Origin: Smaragdicoccus niigatensis DSM 44881 = NBRC 103563 | GTDB lineage: Bacteria > Actinomycetota > Actinomycetes > Mycobacteriales > Mycobacteriaceae | Reading direction: 5' to 3' | Length of the DNA stretch: 64,000 bases | Assembly (NCBI RefSeq): GCF_000380645.1 | Contig: NZ_AQXZ01000015.1 | Coordinates: forward strand, 248,001 to 312,000 | Shown: one piece after another, positions 56,625 to 64,000 of the stretch | Numbering within the stretch: position 1 is the first letter of the stretch | Layout: each line of letters opens with the position of its first letter | Position numbers and translations under genes: made by a program | The notes under the pieces: model-generated | The model's database searches: none | What the model was told of the DNA's origin: nothing | The model's input: only the letters and a program-made list of their open reading frames with translations

Positions 56625-57541
56625 AGCTTCTCCAGAACGTCGACGACATTGTCTTTTCCAGCGCGCTGCGCCGAACGCAGCGACATTGCGCGATACCCCG
56701 ACGCGAGGTCCGGGTCCACTTCGTTCAGAACGTCGAGATGGGCACGCACCGCGGCGACGTCGCCACGAGCAACCGGTCCGGTGAGCGCCGAGAATCCGCG
56801 GCGAAGCGTGTTGTCGAGAGCCGCCGTGAGGAGCGGCGCGAGGACGCGCTCAGCGACACCGTTCGGGTCGGTGTCCACGAGCTGCTGTCCGAGCAGTTCA
56901 TTGCCGGCGAGGGCCTCCCGGAGGGCGTCTACGGCGTCGGAAACCAGCGTGACCAGGTGATTGCTGCCGTGCGCAAGAGCGGCGTGATAGAGGGTGCGGT
57001 TGTGCTCGGCGACCCGCACCGGCTCGGCCCCCATCTCGATGACCAGTGCCTGGCCGATCGCGTCACCGATCTCGTCGGCGGCGGTGACCCCGAAGCAACA
57101 GTTCGCGAGGCGAGCAGTGTCTTCGTCCTTGCCGGAGAAGGTCATCGCGGGGTGCAGAGCGAGCGGGCGCGCACCCTGCCGGGTGAGGGGCGACAAGATG
57201 GAGATGCCGTTGGCCCCCGAGGTGTGCGCGACGACCGTTCCCGGACGCACGACACCGGTGGCGGCGAGGCCTTCGATGAGGCCGGCGAGTTCGGTATCGG
57301 GCACCGCGAGAATGAGCAGCTCCGCGTGTGCGGCGATGACATCAGGGGAAAGGATTTCGGCTTCGGGCAGACGAGTCTGAGCACGGTTGATCGACGCATC
57401 GGAAACTGCATTGACTCCGAATACGACATGACCAGCACGCTCCAGCGCTGCGCCGACCGCGGTCCCGACACGTCCCGCCGAAATGACTCCAACAGCCAAT
57501 CGTGCGCGCGTGGGGCTTGCGGTCACCTCATGTGAGGCCAC
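56621..57541 (-). CDS. Rossmann-fold DUF2520 protein (Rv3603c-like)
   Basis: GTG 57541 is chosen for the AAAGGACC site eight bases upstream. The frame is open to 57598. The 306-residue protein begins with a Rossmann nucleotide-binding motif (VGVISAGRVGTAVGAALERA). LILAVPDTELAGLIEGLA and VAHTSGANGISIL follow, and then a helical C-terminal domain (DUF2520) with AEHNRTLYHAALAHGSNHLV. It resembles pyrroline-5-carboxylate reductase and ketopantoate reductase folds. Being first in the panC-panD-coaX operon, it may supply or regulate pantoate formation. No activity is established for this group to my knowledge. Confidence 0.9.
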   Translation of the reverse strand: MASHEVTASPTRARLAVGVISAGRVGTAVGAALERAGHVVFGVNAVSDASINRAQTRLPEAEILSPDVIAAHAELLILAVPDTELAGLIEGLAATGVVRPGTVVAHTSGANGISILSPLTRQGARPLALHPAMTFSGKDEDTARLANCCFGVTAADEIGDAIGQALVIEMGAEPVRVAEHNRTLYHAALAHGSNHLVTLVSDAVDALREALAGNELLGQQLVDTDPNGVAERVLAPLLTAALDNTLRRGFSALTGPVARGDVAAVRAHLDVLNEVDPDLASGYRAMSLRSAQRAGKDNVVDVLEKL

Positions 57542-57668
57542 CTGAAGGTCCTTTCGGTTTTCCGTTCCAGTCCCGCACTGCGGGTACCAGACGTACAAAT
57601 GTGAGCCTATCGAACCACGTGCGGCGCCGACAGTGAGTCAGGCGGTGATTACGCTCACTGGTGATTCG

Positions 57669-58145
57669 TCAGGACTGCGCGGCGGGTTCCTCGGGCGGTT
57701 CTTCCGGCATCTTGCAGCAGTACTCGAGCCACAGCGCCGCAGCGGTCAGCACGATCGCACCGACCAGTCCGACGAGGACTCCGGTTCGGTCTGACATCGC
57801 CGCTTTGAGTTCGGCCTGCTTCGCCACGACGAACCCGAGGAAACCCAGCCAGATACCGGTACTGGCCGCTCCGACCAGGGCCGATGCCTTCGCCAGCGCG
57901 ACCGCTCGCGCAATGGTGATGGGGTGCAACTGCTCTCGCGCCTGCCCGATCTCTCGCTTGCCGAGCACGCGGGAGCGGATGAAGAAGGCCATCGCCACCT
58001 CGAGTGCCGCGACCGGGTAAAGCGAGCCGCCGGCCAGGGTCGTGATCGGCGGGAAGTCGGCATAGAAGACGCTCACCATGACGAACGCAATGACCGCTGC
58101 GAAGGCGCCCAGACCCAGCAGGTCGATGATGCGGGTCGGCTTCAC
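57669..58145 (-). CDS. DUF3180 membrane protein
   Basis: The 158-residue product is a small four-helix membrane protein: [60 protein letters not shown] and GLVGAIVLTAAALWLEYCCK. The HPITIARAVALAKASA loop between helices 2 and 3 is the DUF3180 signature. It is always encoded after folK in this order of bacteria. Its ATG overlaps the folK stop. Function is unknown. Confidence 0.92.
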   Translation of the reverse strand: MKPTRIIDLLGLGAFAAVIAFVMVSVFYADFPPITTLAGGSLYPVAALEVAMAFFIRSRVLGKREIGQAREQLHPITIARAVALAKASALVGAASTGIWLGFLGFVVAKQAELKAAMSDRTGVLVGLVGAIVLTAAALWLEYCCKMPEEPPEEPAAQS

Positions 58146-58654
58146 TCCGGAACCTCGCTCAGCCGGAAATCGGTACGACGGACTCCCGCGACTTCATCGG
58201 CGGCGAGGTGCGCGACCAACGCTGCGACCGGTACTCGTTGCCCAGCGACCGAGAGCAGTGCGTTGGGTTCGACCGCGAGCCAAGGCACCAGCACGAAGGC
58301 ACGCTCGTGGGCACGTGGATGCGGGAGCGTGAGCACGGGATCGGGCGAGACAACGCCATCGCAGTCGACGACATCGACGTCGAGCGTGCGCGGCCCCCAA
58401 CGGACATCGCGCACGCGCCCGGCGTCGCGCTCGAGTTGATGCGCCACTCGCAGCCAGTCCATCGGCTCGAACGCCGGATCGGAGACCAGGACGATCGCGT
58501 TGAGGAAGTCGTCCTGTTCGACGCCACCCCACGCGGCCGTCTCGTAGATGGGCGAGATCGCCCGAACGCGTCGGCCGAGTCCATCGATGACCGACTGCAG
58601 CGCCGCCAGGCGGTCGCCGAGGTTGCCGCCGATCGAGAGCACCGCGTTGCTCAT
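58142..58654 (-). CDS. folK: 6-hydroxymethyl-7,8-dihydropterin pyrophosphokinase
   Basis: The 170-residue HPPK has [18 protein letters not shown] at the start. [20 protein letters not shown] and [20 protein letters not shown] carry the pterin- and metal-binding residues, and [16 protein letters not shown] the last conserved block. It transfers pyrophosphate from ATP to hydroxymethyl-dihydropterin, the substrate for FolP encoded two genes upstream. The ATG overlaps the folB stop (ATGA). Confidence 0.96.
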   Translation of the reverse strand: MSNAVLSIGGNLGDRLAALQSVIDGLGRRVRAISPIYETAAWGGVEQDDFLNAIVLVSDPAFEPMDWLRVAHQLERDAGRVRDVRWGPRTLDVDVVDCDGVVSPDPVLTLPHPRAHERAFVLVPWLAVEPNALLSVAGQRVPVAALVAHLAADEVAGVRRTDFRLSEVPE

Positions 58655-59031
58655 CGCTCGACCTCTGCGGTCGCGCGGGCCCGCCGAACCGTGACGGCCA
58701 CGTCGGCGAATGTCAGCGGGATCGGCGCGGACGGCTTGTGCAGCGTCACCTCGACCTCGCGCACCCGCACGTCGGTGAGCACGTCCGCGGCGATCTCGGC
58801 GGCGACGGTCTCGATGAGGTTCCGCGGCGGACCAGCGATGATCGCCGCTGCGCGTTGGGCAAGGTCGCCGTAATCGAGGGTGTCGTTGAGGTCATCGGTC
58901 GAGGCTGCGATTGACAGGTCCATCCACACCGTCACGTCGACGATGAAGTCCTGGCCGTCGCGCCGTTCGTGGTCGAAGACGCCATGGTTTCCACGCACGG
59001 TGAGGCCGCGCAACGCGATGTGATCACTCAT
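58651..59031 (-). CDS. folB: Dihydroneopterin aldolase
   Basis: ATG 59031 lies inside the last eight bases of folP. The 126-residue tunnel-fold enzyme has [20 protein letters not shown] with the catalytic-site Glu/Tyr region, [34 protein letters not shown] and [17 protein letters not shown]. It cleaves dihydroneopterin to hydroxymethyl-dihydropterin and glycolaldehyde in folate synthesis. Operon position matches Rv3607c. Confidence 0.95.
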   Translation of the reverse strand: MSDHIALRGLTVRGNHGVFDHERRDGQDFIVDVTVWMDLSIAASTDDLNDTLDYGDLAQRAAAIIAGPPRNLIETVAAEIAADVLTDVRVREVEVTLHKPSAPIPLTFADVAVTVRRARATAEVER

Positions 59032-59890
59032 CGCCGGCCCCCATCGCGTCGACCGTGAGCAGTGCATCGCGGGTGGCGGTGACATCGTGCACGCGCACAC
59101 CCCACGCACCGCGCTGGAAGGACAGCGCCGAAATCATCGCCGTCGCCACTTCCCTACCGTCCGGCGGGCGCGGCCCACGATCGTCGGCGAGAAGCGACCC
59201 GAGGAACCGCTTTCGCGAAGCACCGACGAGTATCGGGAAACCGAGACCCGTGAACTCGGGCAGCGCGGACAGCAGCTTCCAGTTGTGTTCGGCGTTCTTC
59301 GCGAATCCCAGCCCGGGGTCAAGGACGATCGCCGACTCACTGACACCGGCCGCAATCGCCACGTCGACCTGCGCGAGCAGCTCATCGCGGACCACGGCGA
59401 CGACGTCGCCATACGACGGCACGTCGGGGTGATGGTGATGACCGGCGTCGGCGCGCCAGTGCATGAGGACCCAGCCCACGCCGGCATCGGCGACGAGCCG
59501 AGCCATCTCTCCGTCCGCACGACCGCCCGAAACGTCATTCACGGCCACGGCGCCCGCTTCGATCGCAGCCGCCGCGACGGACGCACGCATCGTGTCGACG
59601 CTGACCGGAATTCCCTCCGCGGCAAGTGCTTCGATGACCGGCCGGACGCGCGCCGCCTCCACCTCCGGGTCGACGCGATGGGCGCCCGGGCGCGTCGATT
59701 CGCCGCCGACGTCGATGATGGTCGCGCCCAAGGCGAAGAGCTCGCGACCGTGCTCGATCGCACGCTCAGCGGCGAGGAACTTACCGCCGTCGGAGAACGA
59801 ATCGGCGGTCACATTCACGACGCCGAAGACGACCATGTCCTTCGCCCTACGGGATTCGTCGTACCGCCAGAACTCCGGCAGCACGGTCAC
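59024..59890 (-). CDS. folP: Dihydropteroate synthase
   Basis: GTG 59890 overlaps the folE stop (GTGA). The upstream open frame to 60229 is antisense-like and arginine-rich, so it is excluded. The 288-residue TIM-barrel enzyme has [54 protein letters not shown] and [17 protein letters not shown]. It condenses p-aminobenzoate with the pterin pyrophosphate and is the sulfonamide target. The loop [18 protein letters not shown] holds an unusual run of four His. Confidence 0.95.
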   Translation of the reverse strand: MTVLPEFWRYDESRRAKDMVVFGVVNVTADSFSDGGKFLAAERAIEHGRELFALGATIIDVGGESTRPGAHRVDPEVEAARVRPVIEALAAEGIPVSVDTMRASVAAAAIEAGAVAVNDVSGGRADGEMARLVADAGVGWVLMHWRADAGHHHHPDVPSYGDVVAVVRDELLAQVDVAIAAGVSESAIVLDPGLGFAKNAEHNWKLLSALPEFTGLGFPILVGASRKRFLGSLLADDRGPRPPDGREVATAMISALSFQRGAWGVRVHDVTATRDALLTVDAMGAGDE

Positions 59891-60507
59891 CTGCGCAGGA
59901 TCAGGTCGAGAGCCTCGGCCCGCGAAACCGAACTGGTCTGGAATTGGCCGCGAACCGCCGACGTCGTGGTGCTCGCGCCGGGCTTGCGAATGCCGCGCAT
60001 CGCCATGCACAGGTGCTCGGCCTCGATGACGACGATGACTCCGCGCGGTTCGAGCTTGCGCATCACGGCGTCCGCGATCTGACTGGTCAGACGCTCCTGG
60101 ACCTGCGGACGCTTCGCGTAGAGATCGACAACGCGGGCCAACTTCGACAACCCGGTCACCCGGCCGCTCGGCCCCGGGATGTAGCCGACGTGTGCGACCC
60201 CGTGGAACGAAACGAGGTGGTGTTCGCACGTCGAGTACATCGGGATGTCCCGAACGAGGACGAGCTCCTGATGCCCCTCGTCGAACGTGGTGTCGAGGAC
60301 TTCGTCGGGGTTGCGGTAGAGCCCCGCGAACATCTCGCGGTAGGCGCGCGCCACCCGACCGGGGGTATCCACGAGCCCGGAACGATCCGGGTCTTCGCCG
60401 ACCGCAAGGAGCAGCTCGCGAACTGCTGCCTCAGCACGTTCCTGGTCGAAAGGCCGACCGGTGTCGACCGCCTTCAGCTCAGGGCCGACGGAATCCTGCT
60501 TCGCCAC
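59887..60507 (-). CDS. folE: GTP cyclohydrolase I
   Basis: The 206-residue enzyme has the zinc ligands in [20 protein letters not shown] (Cys94, His97) and in [18 protein letters not shown] near residue 165. Other landmarks are [18 protein letters not shown] and [20 protein letters not shown]. It opens GTP to give dihydroneopterin triphosphate, the first step of folate synthesis. It follows ftsH by six bases and starts the folE-folP-folB-folK set. The whole run may share the ftsH transcript. Confidence 0.96.
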   Translation of the reverse strand: MAKQDSVGPELKAVDTGRPFDQERAEAAVRELLLAVGEDPDRSGLVDTPGRVARAYREMFAGLYRNPDEVLDTTFDEGHQELVLVRDIPMYSTCEHHLVSFHGVAHVGYIPGPSGRVTGLSKLARVVDLYAKRPQVQERLTSQIADAVMRKLEPRGVIVVIEAEHLCMAMRGIRKPGASTTTSAVRGQFQTSSVSRAEALDLILRR

Positions 60508-60513
60508 CAGCGC

Positions 60514-62712
60514 TCACTTTCCCTCGTCAGCGGGGGTTTCTGCGCTCTGCTCGAGTTCCGGCTGAGCGTGCTGCGGAGCCGCCTGGTGTTGCGGTGCGGA
60601 CTGCTGCGATGCGGACTGCGGTGGCGGCCAGCCCGGCGCCGACCAGCCCGCTGGCTGGCCGTAGTTCGGCCCGGTCGGCTGGTACGCGGGGTACCCGTTC
60701 GACATCGGCGCCTGCGCCCACGTCTGCTGCGGCGGCGTCACGGGCGGCGCGTCGTCCCCTTCGGGCGGCCACGGCTCACCGCGTTCCGCGGCAAGCTCGG
60801 CGGGAGTCTTGATCGGCGGCTTGTCCGAGGGGGTGCGCTCACCGAAGTCGTTGAACGTCGTGATGCGCGGGCGCTTTGCGACGGCCACCAAGACTTTCTC
60901 GAGGTCGACGCGGTGCAGCGTCTCGCGCTCGAGCAGTTCCTTGGCAAGGTCGTCGAGAACGTCGCGGTAGTCGTTGAGGATGGCCCACGCCTCGGTGTGC
61001 GCGGCCTCGATGAGGTTGCGCACTTCCTCGTCGATCTCGCGCGCGATCTCGTGCGAGTAGTCCGGCACCATACCCATCGTGCGGCCGAGGAACGGGTCGC
61101 CGCCCTCCTGCCCGTAACGCACGGCGCCGAGTCGAGCGCTCATGCCGTACTCGGTCACCATCGCGCGCGCGATCTTGGTCGCCTGGTCGATGTCGGAGGA
61201 CGCGCCCGTCGTCGGCTCGTGGAACACGAGCTCTTCGGCGGCACGACCACCCATGGCCATGACGAGACGCGAGATCATCTCCGAGCGGGTCATGAGGCCC
61301 TTGTCGTCCTCCGGGACGGTCATGGCGTGACCGCCGGTGCGACCACGGGCCAGGATGGTGACCTTGTAGACAGGCTCGATGTCCGGCATCGCCCACGCCG
61401 CGAGCGTGTGACCACCCTCGTGGTACGCGGTGATCTTGCGCTCGTGCTCACTGATGATGCGACTCTTGCGGCGTGGTCCACCGACGACGCGGTCGACGGC
61501 TTCCTCGAGCGCAGCTCCGGTGATGATGCCCTTGTTTTCACGGGCGGTCAGGAGCGCGGCTTCGTTGATGACGTTGGCGAGGTCCGCACCGGACATACCG
61601 ACGGTGCGCTTCGCCAGGCCTTCGAGGTCGACGTCCGGCGCGATCGGCTTGCCTTGACCGTGCACGCGCAGGATCGCCCGGCGACCGGCGAGATCCGGGT
61701 TGCTCACCGGGATCTGACGGTCGAAACGGCCGGGACGCAGCAGCGCCGGGTCGAGGATGTCGGGGCGGTTGGTGGCGGCGATGAGGATGACGCCGGCCCG
61801 GTCGCCGAAGCCGTCCATCTCGACGAGCAACTGGTTCAGGGTCTGCTCACGCTCGTCGTGACCACCACCGAGACCGGCACCACGCTGGCGGCCGACCGCG
61901 TCGATCTCGTCGACGAAGATGATGCACGGGCTGTTCTGCTTGGCCTGGTCGAACAGGTCGCGAACACGCGAGGCACCGACACCGACGAACATCTCGACGA
62001 AGTCCGAACCGGAGATCGTGAAGAACGGGACGCCCGCTTCGCCGGCGACCGCACGCGCGAGGAGCGTCTTACCCGTGCCGGGAGGGCCGTAGAGCAGAAC
62101 ACCCTTCGGGATCTTGGCGCCGAGTGCCTGGTAGCGCGTCGGGTTCTGGAGGAAGTCCTTGATCTCGTAAAGCTCTTCGACTGCTTCGTCGGCACCGGCG
62201 ACGTCCGAGAACGTCGTCTTCGGCATGTCCTTCGAGAGCTGCTTGGCCTTCGACTTGCCGAAGCCCATGACGCCGCCGCGGCCGCCGCCCTGCATGCGAC
62301 CCATCATGAAGATGAAGAGCGCGAGCACCGCGACCATCGGCAGCACGAACAGGATGATCGAGGTGAACCAGCTGTCCTTGGTGACTTCGGTGTTGAAGCC
62401 CTCCGCGGGGTCCGACTGCTCGACGGCCTGGAAGATCGTTGAGGACACGTCGTACGGGTACTTCGCGATGATCTTCTCGGCACCCTTGGTGTCGTCGACA
62501 TCGATGCTTGTCTTGAGCGTGAGGCGAACCTGCTGCTCACGGTCGTCGATCTGCGCAGACTTGATGTTGTGCGCTTTCATCTGCTGCAGCGCTACCGAGG
62601 TGTCGACCGAGGTCCATCCGCGGGTGTTGTCGGACATCCACGCGTAGGCGAACAGACCCAAAAGGATCGCGCCAACGATTGCGACGTTACGGAAGACATT
62701 CTTGCGGTTCAT
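60514..62712 (-). CDS. ftsH: ATP-dependent zinc metalloprotease FtsH
   Basis: The 732-residue membrane protease has a first helix at residues 8-27, an external domain, and a second helix around 112-135. The AAA domain has Walker [21 protein letters not shown] near 207 and Walker [17 protein letters not shown]. The zinc site is in [20 protein letters not shown] near 430. The last 110 residues are a Pro/Gln/Ala-rich tail, common in actinobacterial FtsH and absent from E. coli. It degrades misfolded membrane proteins and some soluble regulators. Place beside the folate genes matches Rv3610c. Confidence 0.97.
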   Translation of the reverse strand: MNRKNVFRNVAIVGAILLGLFAYAWMSDNTRGWTSVDTSVALQQMKAHNIKSAQIDDREQQVRLTLKTSIDVDDTKGAEKIIAKYPYDVSSTIFQAVEQSDPAEGFNTEVTKDSWFTSIILFVLPMVAVLALFIFMMGRMQGGGRGGVMGFGKSKAKQLSKDMPKTTFSDVAGADEAVEELYEIKDFLQNPTRYQALGAKIPKGVLLYGPPGTGKTLLARAVAGEAGVPFFTISGSDFVEMFVGVGASRVRDLFDQAKQNSPCIIFVDEIDAVGRQRGAGLGGGHDEREQTLNQLLVEMDGFGDRAGVILIAATNRPDILDPALLRPGRFDRQIPVSNPDLAGRRAILRVHGQGKPIAPDVDLEGLAKRTVGMSGADLANVINEAALLTARENKGIITGAALEEAVDRVVGGPRRKSRIISEHERKITAYHEGGHTLAAWAMPDIEPVYKVTILARGRTGGHAMTVPEDDKGLMTRSEMISRLVMAMGGRAAEELVFHEPTTGASSDIDQATKIARAMVTEYGMSARLGAVRYGQEGGDPFLGRTMGMVPDYSHEIAREIDEEVRNLIEAAHTEAWAILNDYRDVLDDLAKELLERETLHRVDLEKVLVAVAKRPRITTFNDFGERTPSDKPPIKTPAELAAERGEPWPPEGDDAPPVTPPQQTWAQAPMSNGYPAYQPTGPNYGQPAGWSAPGWPPPQSASQQSAPQHQAAPQHAQPELEQSAETPADEGK

Positions 62713-62947
62713 ACAGCGTCGGCCACTCAGGCCTGTCCTTTCGGTCCCGGAATCACCAACACTACCGGTCGTTCACCCGACGGCATCTCGGGGCGTTCCG
62801 TGACGACGACGTACACATCAGGCGACCGGTTCCCGGCCGATGTGCAGGGGTTCGGGTGCGACCATGCAGACACTTCAGTAATACCCGGCGTTCAGTGATA
62901 AACCGGACACGCGTGACGTAGACCCTACTACTTCTTTAATCATTCAA

Positions 62948-62962
62948 TACGATCCTCGTGTG
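62948..62962 (+). promoter_or_regulatory. Leaderless-type promoter of the AMP-forming ligase
   Basis: TACGAT at 62948-62953 is followed after six bases by GTG 62960. There is no ribosome site, which fits a leaderless transcript. The region just upstream is AT-rich. Confidence 0.55.
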
Positions 62963-64000
62963 GCTACCCTTACTAGCCCGGCGAGCAGGTTGCTTGAGCA
63001 TCTGCGTAATTTCGGGCAGCAAACTGCGCTGATCAGTCAGCGCGAGGTGCCTTTGACGTACGCCGAACTCGCCGATCAGGCGGAGAAATTCGCGAAGTCG
63101 CTCGGTACCGGCCGCAAATTGGTGATGCTCGCCGGCCAAAACGAAATTTCCGCGATCGTTGCTTATCTCGGTGCCCTCGTCGGCGGCCACACGGTATTAC
63201 TCGTTCCGGATTCCGCCGCGAATTCCGATTCCGATCTCACCCAGATCTACAACCCGGACGTCATCGTTTCCGCGCTGAGCGACAACCAGTGGGAAATCCT
63301 GGTACGACACCCGGACTCCGTTCACGAACTGCACCCTGACCTGGCACTTTGCCTCAGCACGTCCGGTTCGACCGGGTCGCCGAAGCTGGTTCGGCTTTCG
63401 TACGAGAACCTGGTTTCCAACGCGTCGGCGATCGCGGAGTACTTGTCGATCACCGACGCGGACCGCGCGATCACCACCCTGCCCATGTACTACTGCTACG
63501 GGCTCTCGGTCATCCACAGCCATCTGAACCGCGGCGCCGGCCTGCTCGTCACCAACGATTCGGTTGTCGACCGGTCGTTCTGGCAGTTCTTCGCCGACAA
63601 CGACGGCACGTCCTTCGCGGGCGTCCCCTACACGTTCGATCTGCTGGACAAGGCCGGGTTCGAGCAGATGGAACTCCCGACTCTGCGCTACATCACGCAG
63701 GCCGGCGGGCGCCTGGCACCGGAAAAGGTGCGCAATTACGCAGCGATGGGTGCGCGCGCCGGCTGGGATTTCTTCGTCATGTACGGGGCGACGGAAGCGA
63801 CGGCCCGCATGGCATACCTTCCGCCGGACTTGGCCGAGGCACACCCCGAGTGCATCGGTGTGCCGATCCCGGGCGGCTCCTTCCGCATCGAACCCATGGA
63901 GGGCCTCGAGGACGGAGCCGGCGAACTCGTCTACTACGGCCCGAACGTCATGATGGGCTACGCGCAGTCCCCCGACGACCTCGCCAATGGCCGCGACGTC
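62960..64000 (+). CDS. AMP-forming acyl/aryl ligase (3' end beyond window)
   Basis: The frame is open from GTG 62960 to the right edge (347 codons, no stop). The product begins VATLTSPASRLLEHLRNFGQ. It has the P-loop CLSTSGSTGSPKLVRLS near residue 131, LPMYYCYGLSVIHSHL, GVPYTFDLLDKAGF and the adenylation motif FVMYGATEATARMAYLP near 272. It is an ANL-superfamily enzyme that would activate a carboxylate as acyl-AMP. The substrate is not clear, since the hinge and C-terminal domain lie outside. The N-terminus is short compared with long-chain acyl-CoA synthetases. It is divergent from ftsH. Confidence 0.85.
   Translation, partial: MATLTSPASRLLEHLRNFGQQTALISQREVPLTYAELADQAEKFAKSLGTGRKLVMLAGQNEISAIVAYLGALVGGHTVLLVPDSAANSDSDLTQIYNPDVIVSALSDNQWEILVRHPDSVHELHPDLALCLSTSGSTGSPKLVRLSYENLVSNASAIAEYLSITDADRAITTLPMYYCYGLSVIHSHLNRGAGLLVTNDSVVDRSFWQFFADNDGTSFAGVPYTFDLLDKAGFEQMELPTLRYITQAGGRLAPEKVRNYAAMGARAGWDFFVMYGATEATARMAYLPPDLAEAHPECIGVPIPGGSFRIEPMEGLEDGAGELVYYGPNVMMGYAQSPDDLANGRDV

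Noticed and set aside
59399-59450. His run in FolP as a metal-binding or foreign insertion
   Set aside because: The four His lie in a surface loop of variable length in dihydropteroate synthases, and the flanking motifs are normal. No functional claim is justified.
59944-62442. An 832-codon plus-strand frame opposite folE and ftsH
   Set aside because: It spans two well-identified genes in antisense, is extremely rich in Arg, Asp and His, and has no domain. It is a shadow of high GC codon bias.

Overview
The window comes from a high-GC actinobacterium of the order Mycobacteriales. It is Rhodococcus/Nocardia-like in gene content, and genus cannot be settled from sequence alone. The main evidence is gene order. 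From about 20.5 to 62.7 kb the window follows the Mycobacterium tuberculosis block Rv3579c to Rv3610c: rlmB-cysS-ispF-ispD-carD, lpqE, radA, Rv3587c, canB, mutY, an alpha/beta hydrolase, mhuD, clpC1, lsr2, lysS, coaX-panD-panC-Rv3603c, a DUF3180 gene, folK-folB-folP-folE and ftsH. A mycolate-type cyclopropane synthase, Lsr2 and several leaderless promoters agree with this. No IS element, prophage, CRISPR array, tRNA or rRNA gene was seen.

Layout. 0-2.2 kb (minus): a MAB_1171c-type membrane protein (cut by the left edge), an ImmA/IrrE metallopeptidase and a secreted Thr/Pro-rich protein in one overlapping operon. 2.3-8.4 kb: a trehalose-6-phosphatase/GH15 fusion, a DUF6777 lipoprotein and a PknD-like kinase with an extracellular beta-propeller. 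8.5-10.9 kb: a DUF1023 hydrolase and a lipoprotein. 10.9-13.6 kb: a zinc ABC transporter behind a Zur box. 13.6-18.4 kb: a pseudo-transglutaminase/RDD protein, MoxR and DUF58. 18.5-20.2 kb: small unknown genes and a LysR regulator. 20.5-30.4 kb: the conserved rlmB to mutY block, with disA absent next to radA. 30.4-37.3 kb: hydrolase, amidase/TetR pair, the heme-degrading MhuD, cobalamin-riboswitch-controlled CbtBA, OsmC, a LuxR-type domain protein and a double-TetR regulator. 37.4-45.4 kb: a fused nitrate reductase/flavoprotein, NTF2-fold proteins, a 32-residue membrane peptide, a hot-dog dehydratase with a cyclopropane synthase, and an SGNH hydrolase. 45.5-62.7 kb: ClpC, AarF kinase, Lsr2, LysS, a cysteine dioxygenase/rhodanese operon, pantothenate and folate operons, and FtsH. 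63-64 kb: a truncated AMP-forming ligase.

Regulation visible in the DNA is unusually rich. There is a Zur operator, a cobalamin riboswitch, and divergent leaderless promoters overlapped by direct repeats (amidase/TetR). Two genes 3.5 kb apart share a duplicated TATGCA-N6-TGCATA operator. A 12-codon leaderless uORF with a Cys-Cys pair precedes cysteine dioxygenase and looks like a cysteine-sensing attenuator. The most promising less-described items are this attenuator, the shared-operator regulon, the left-edge metallopeptidase operon, the 32-residue peptide and the loss of disA from its usual place.
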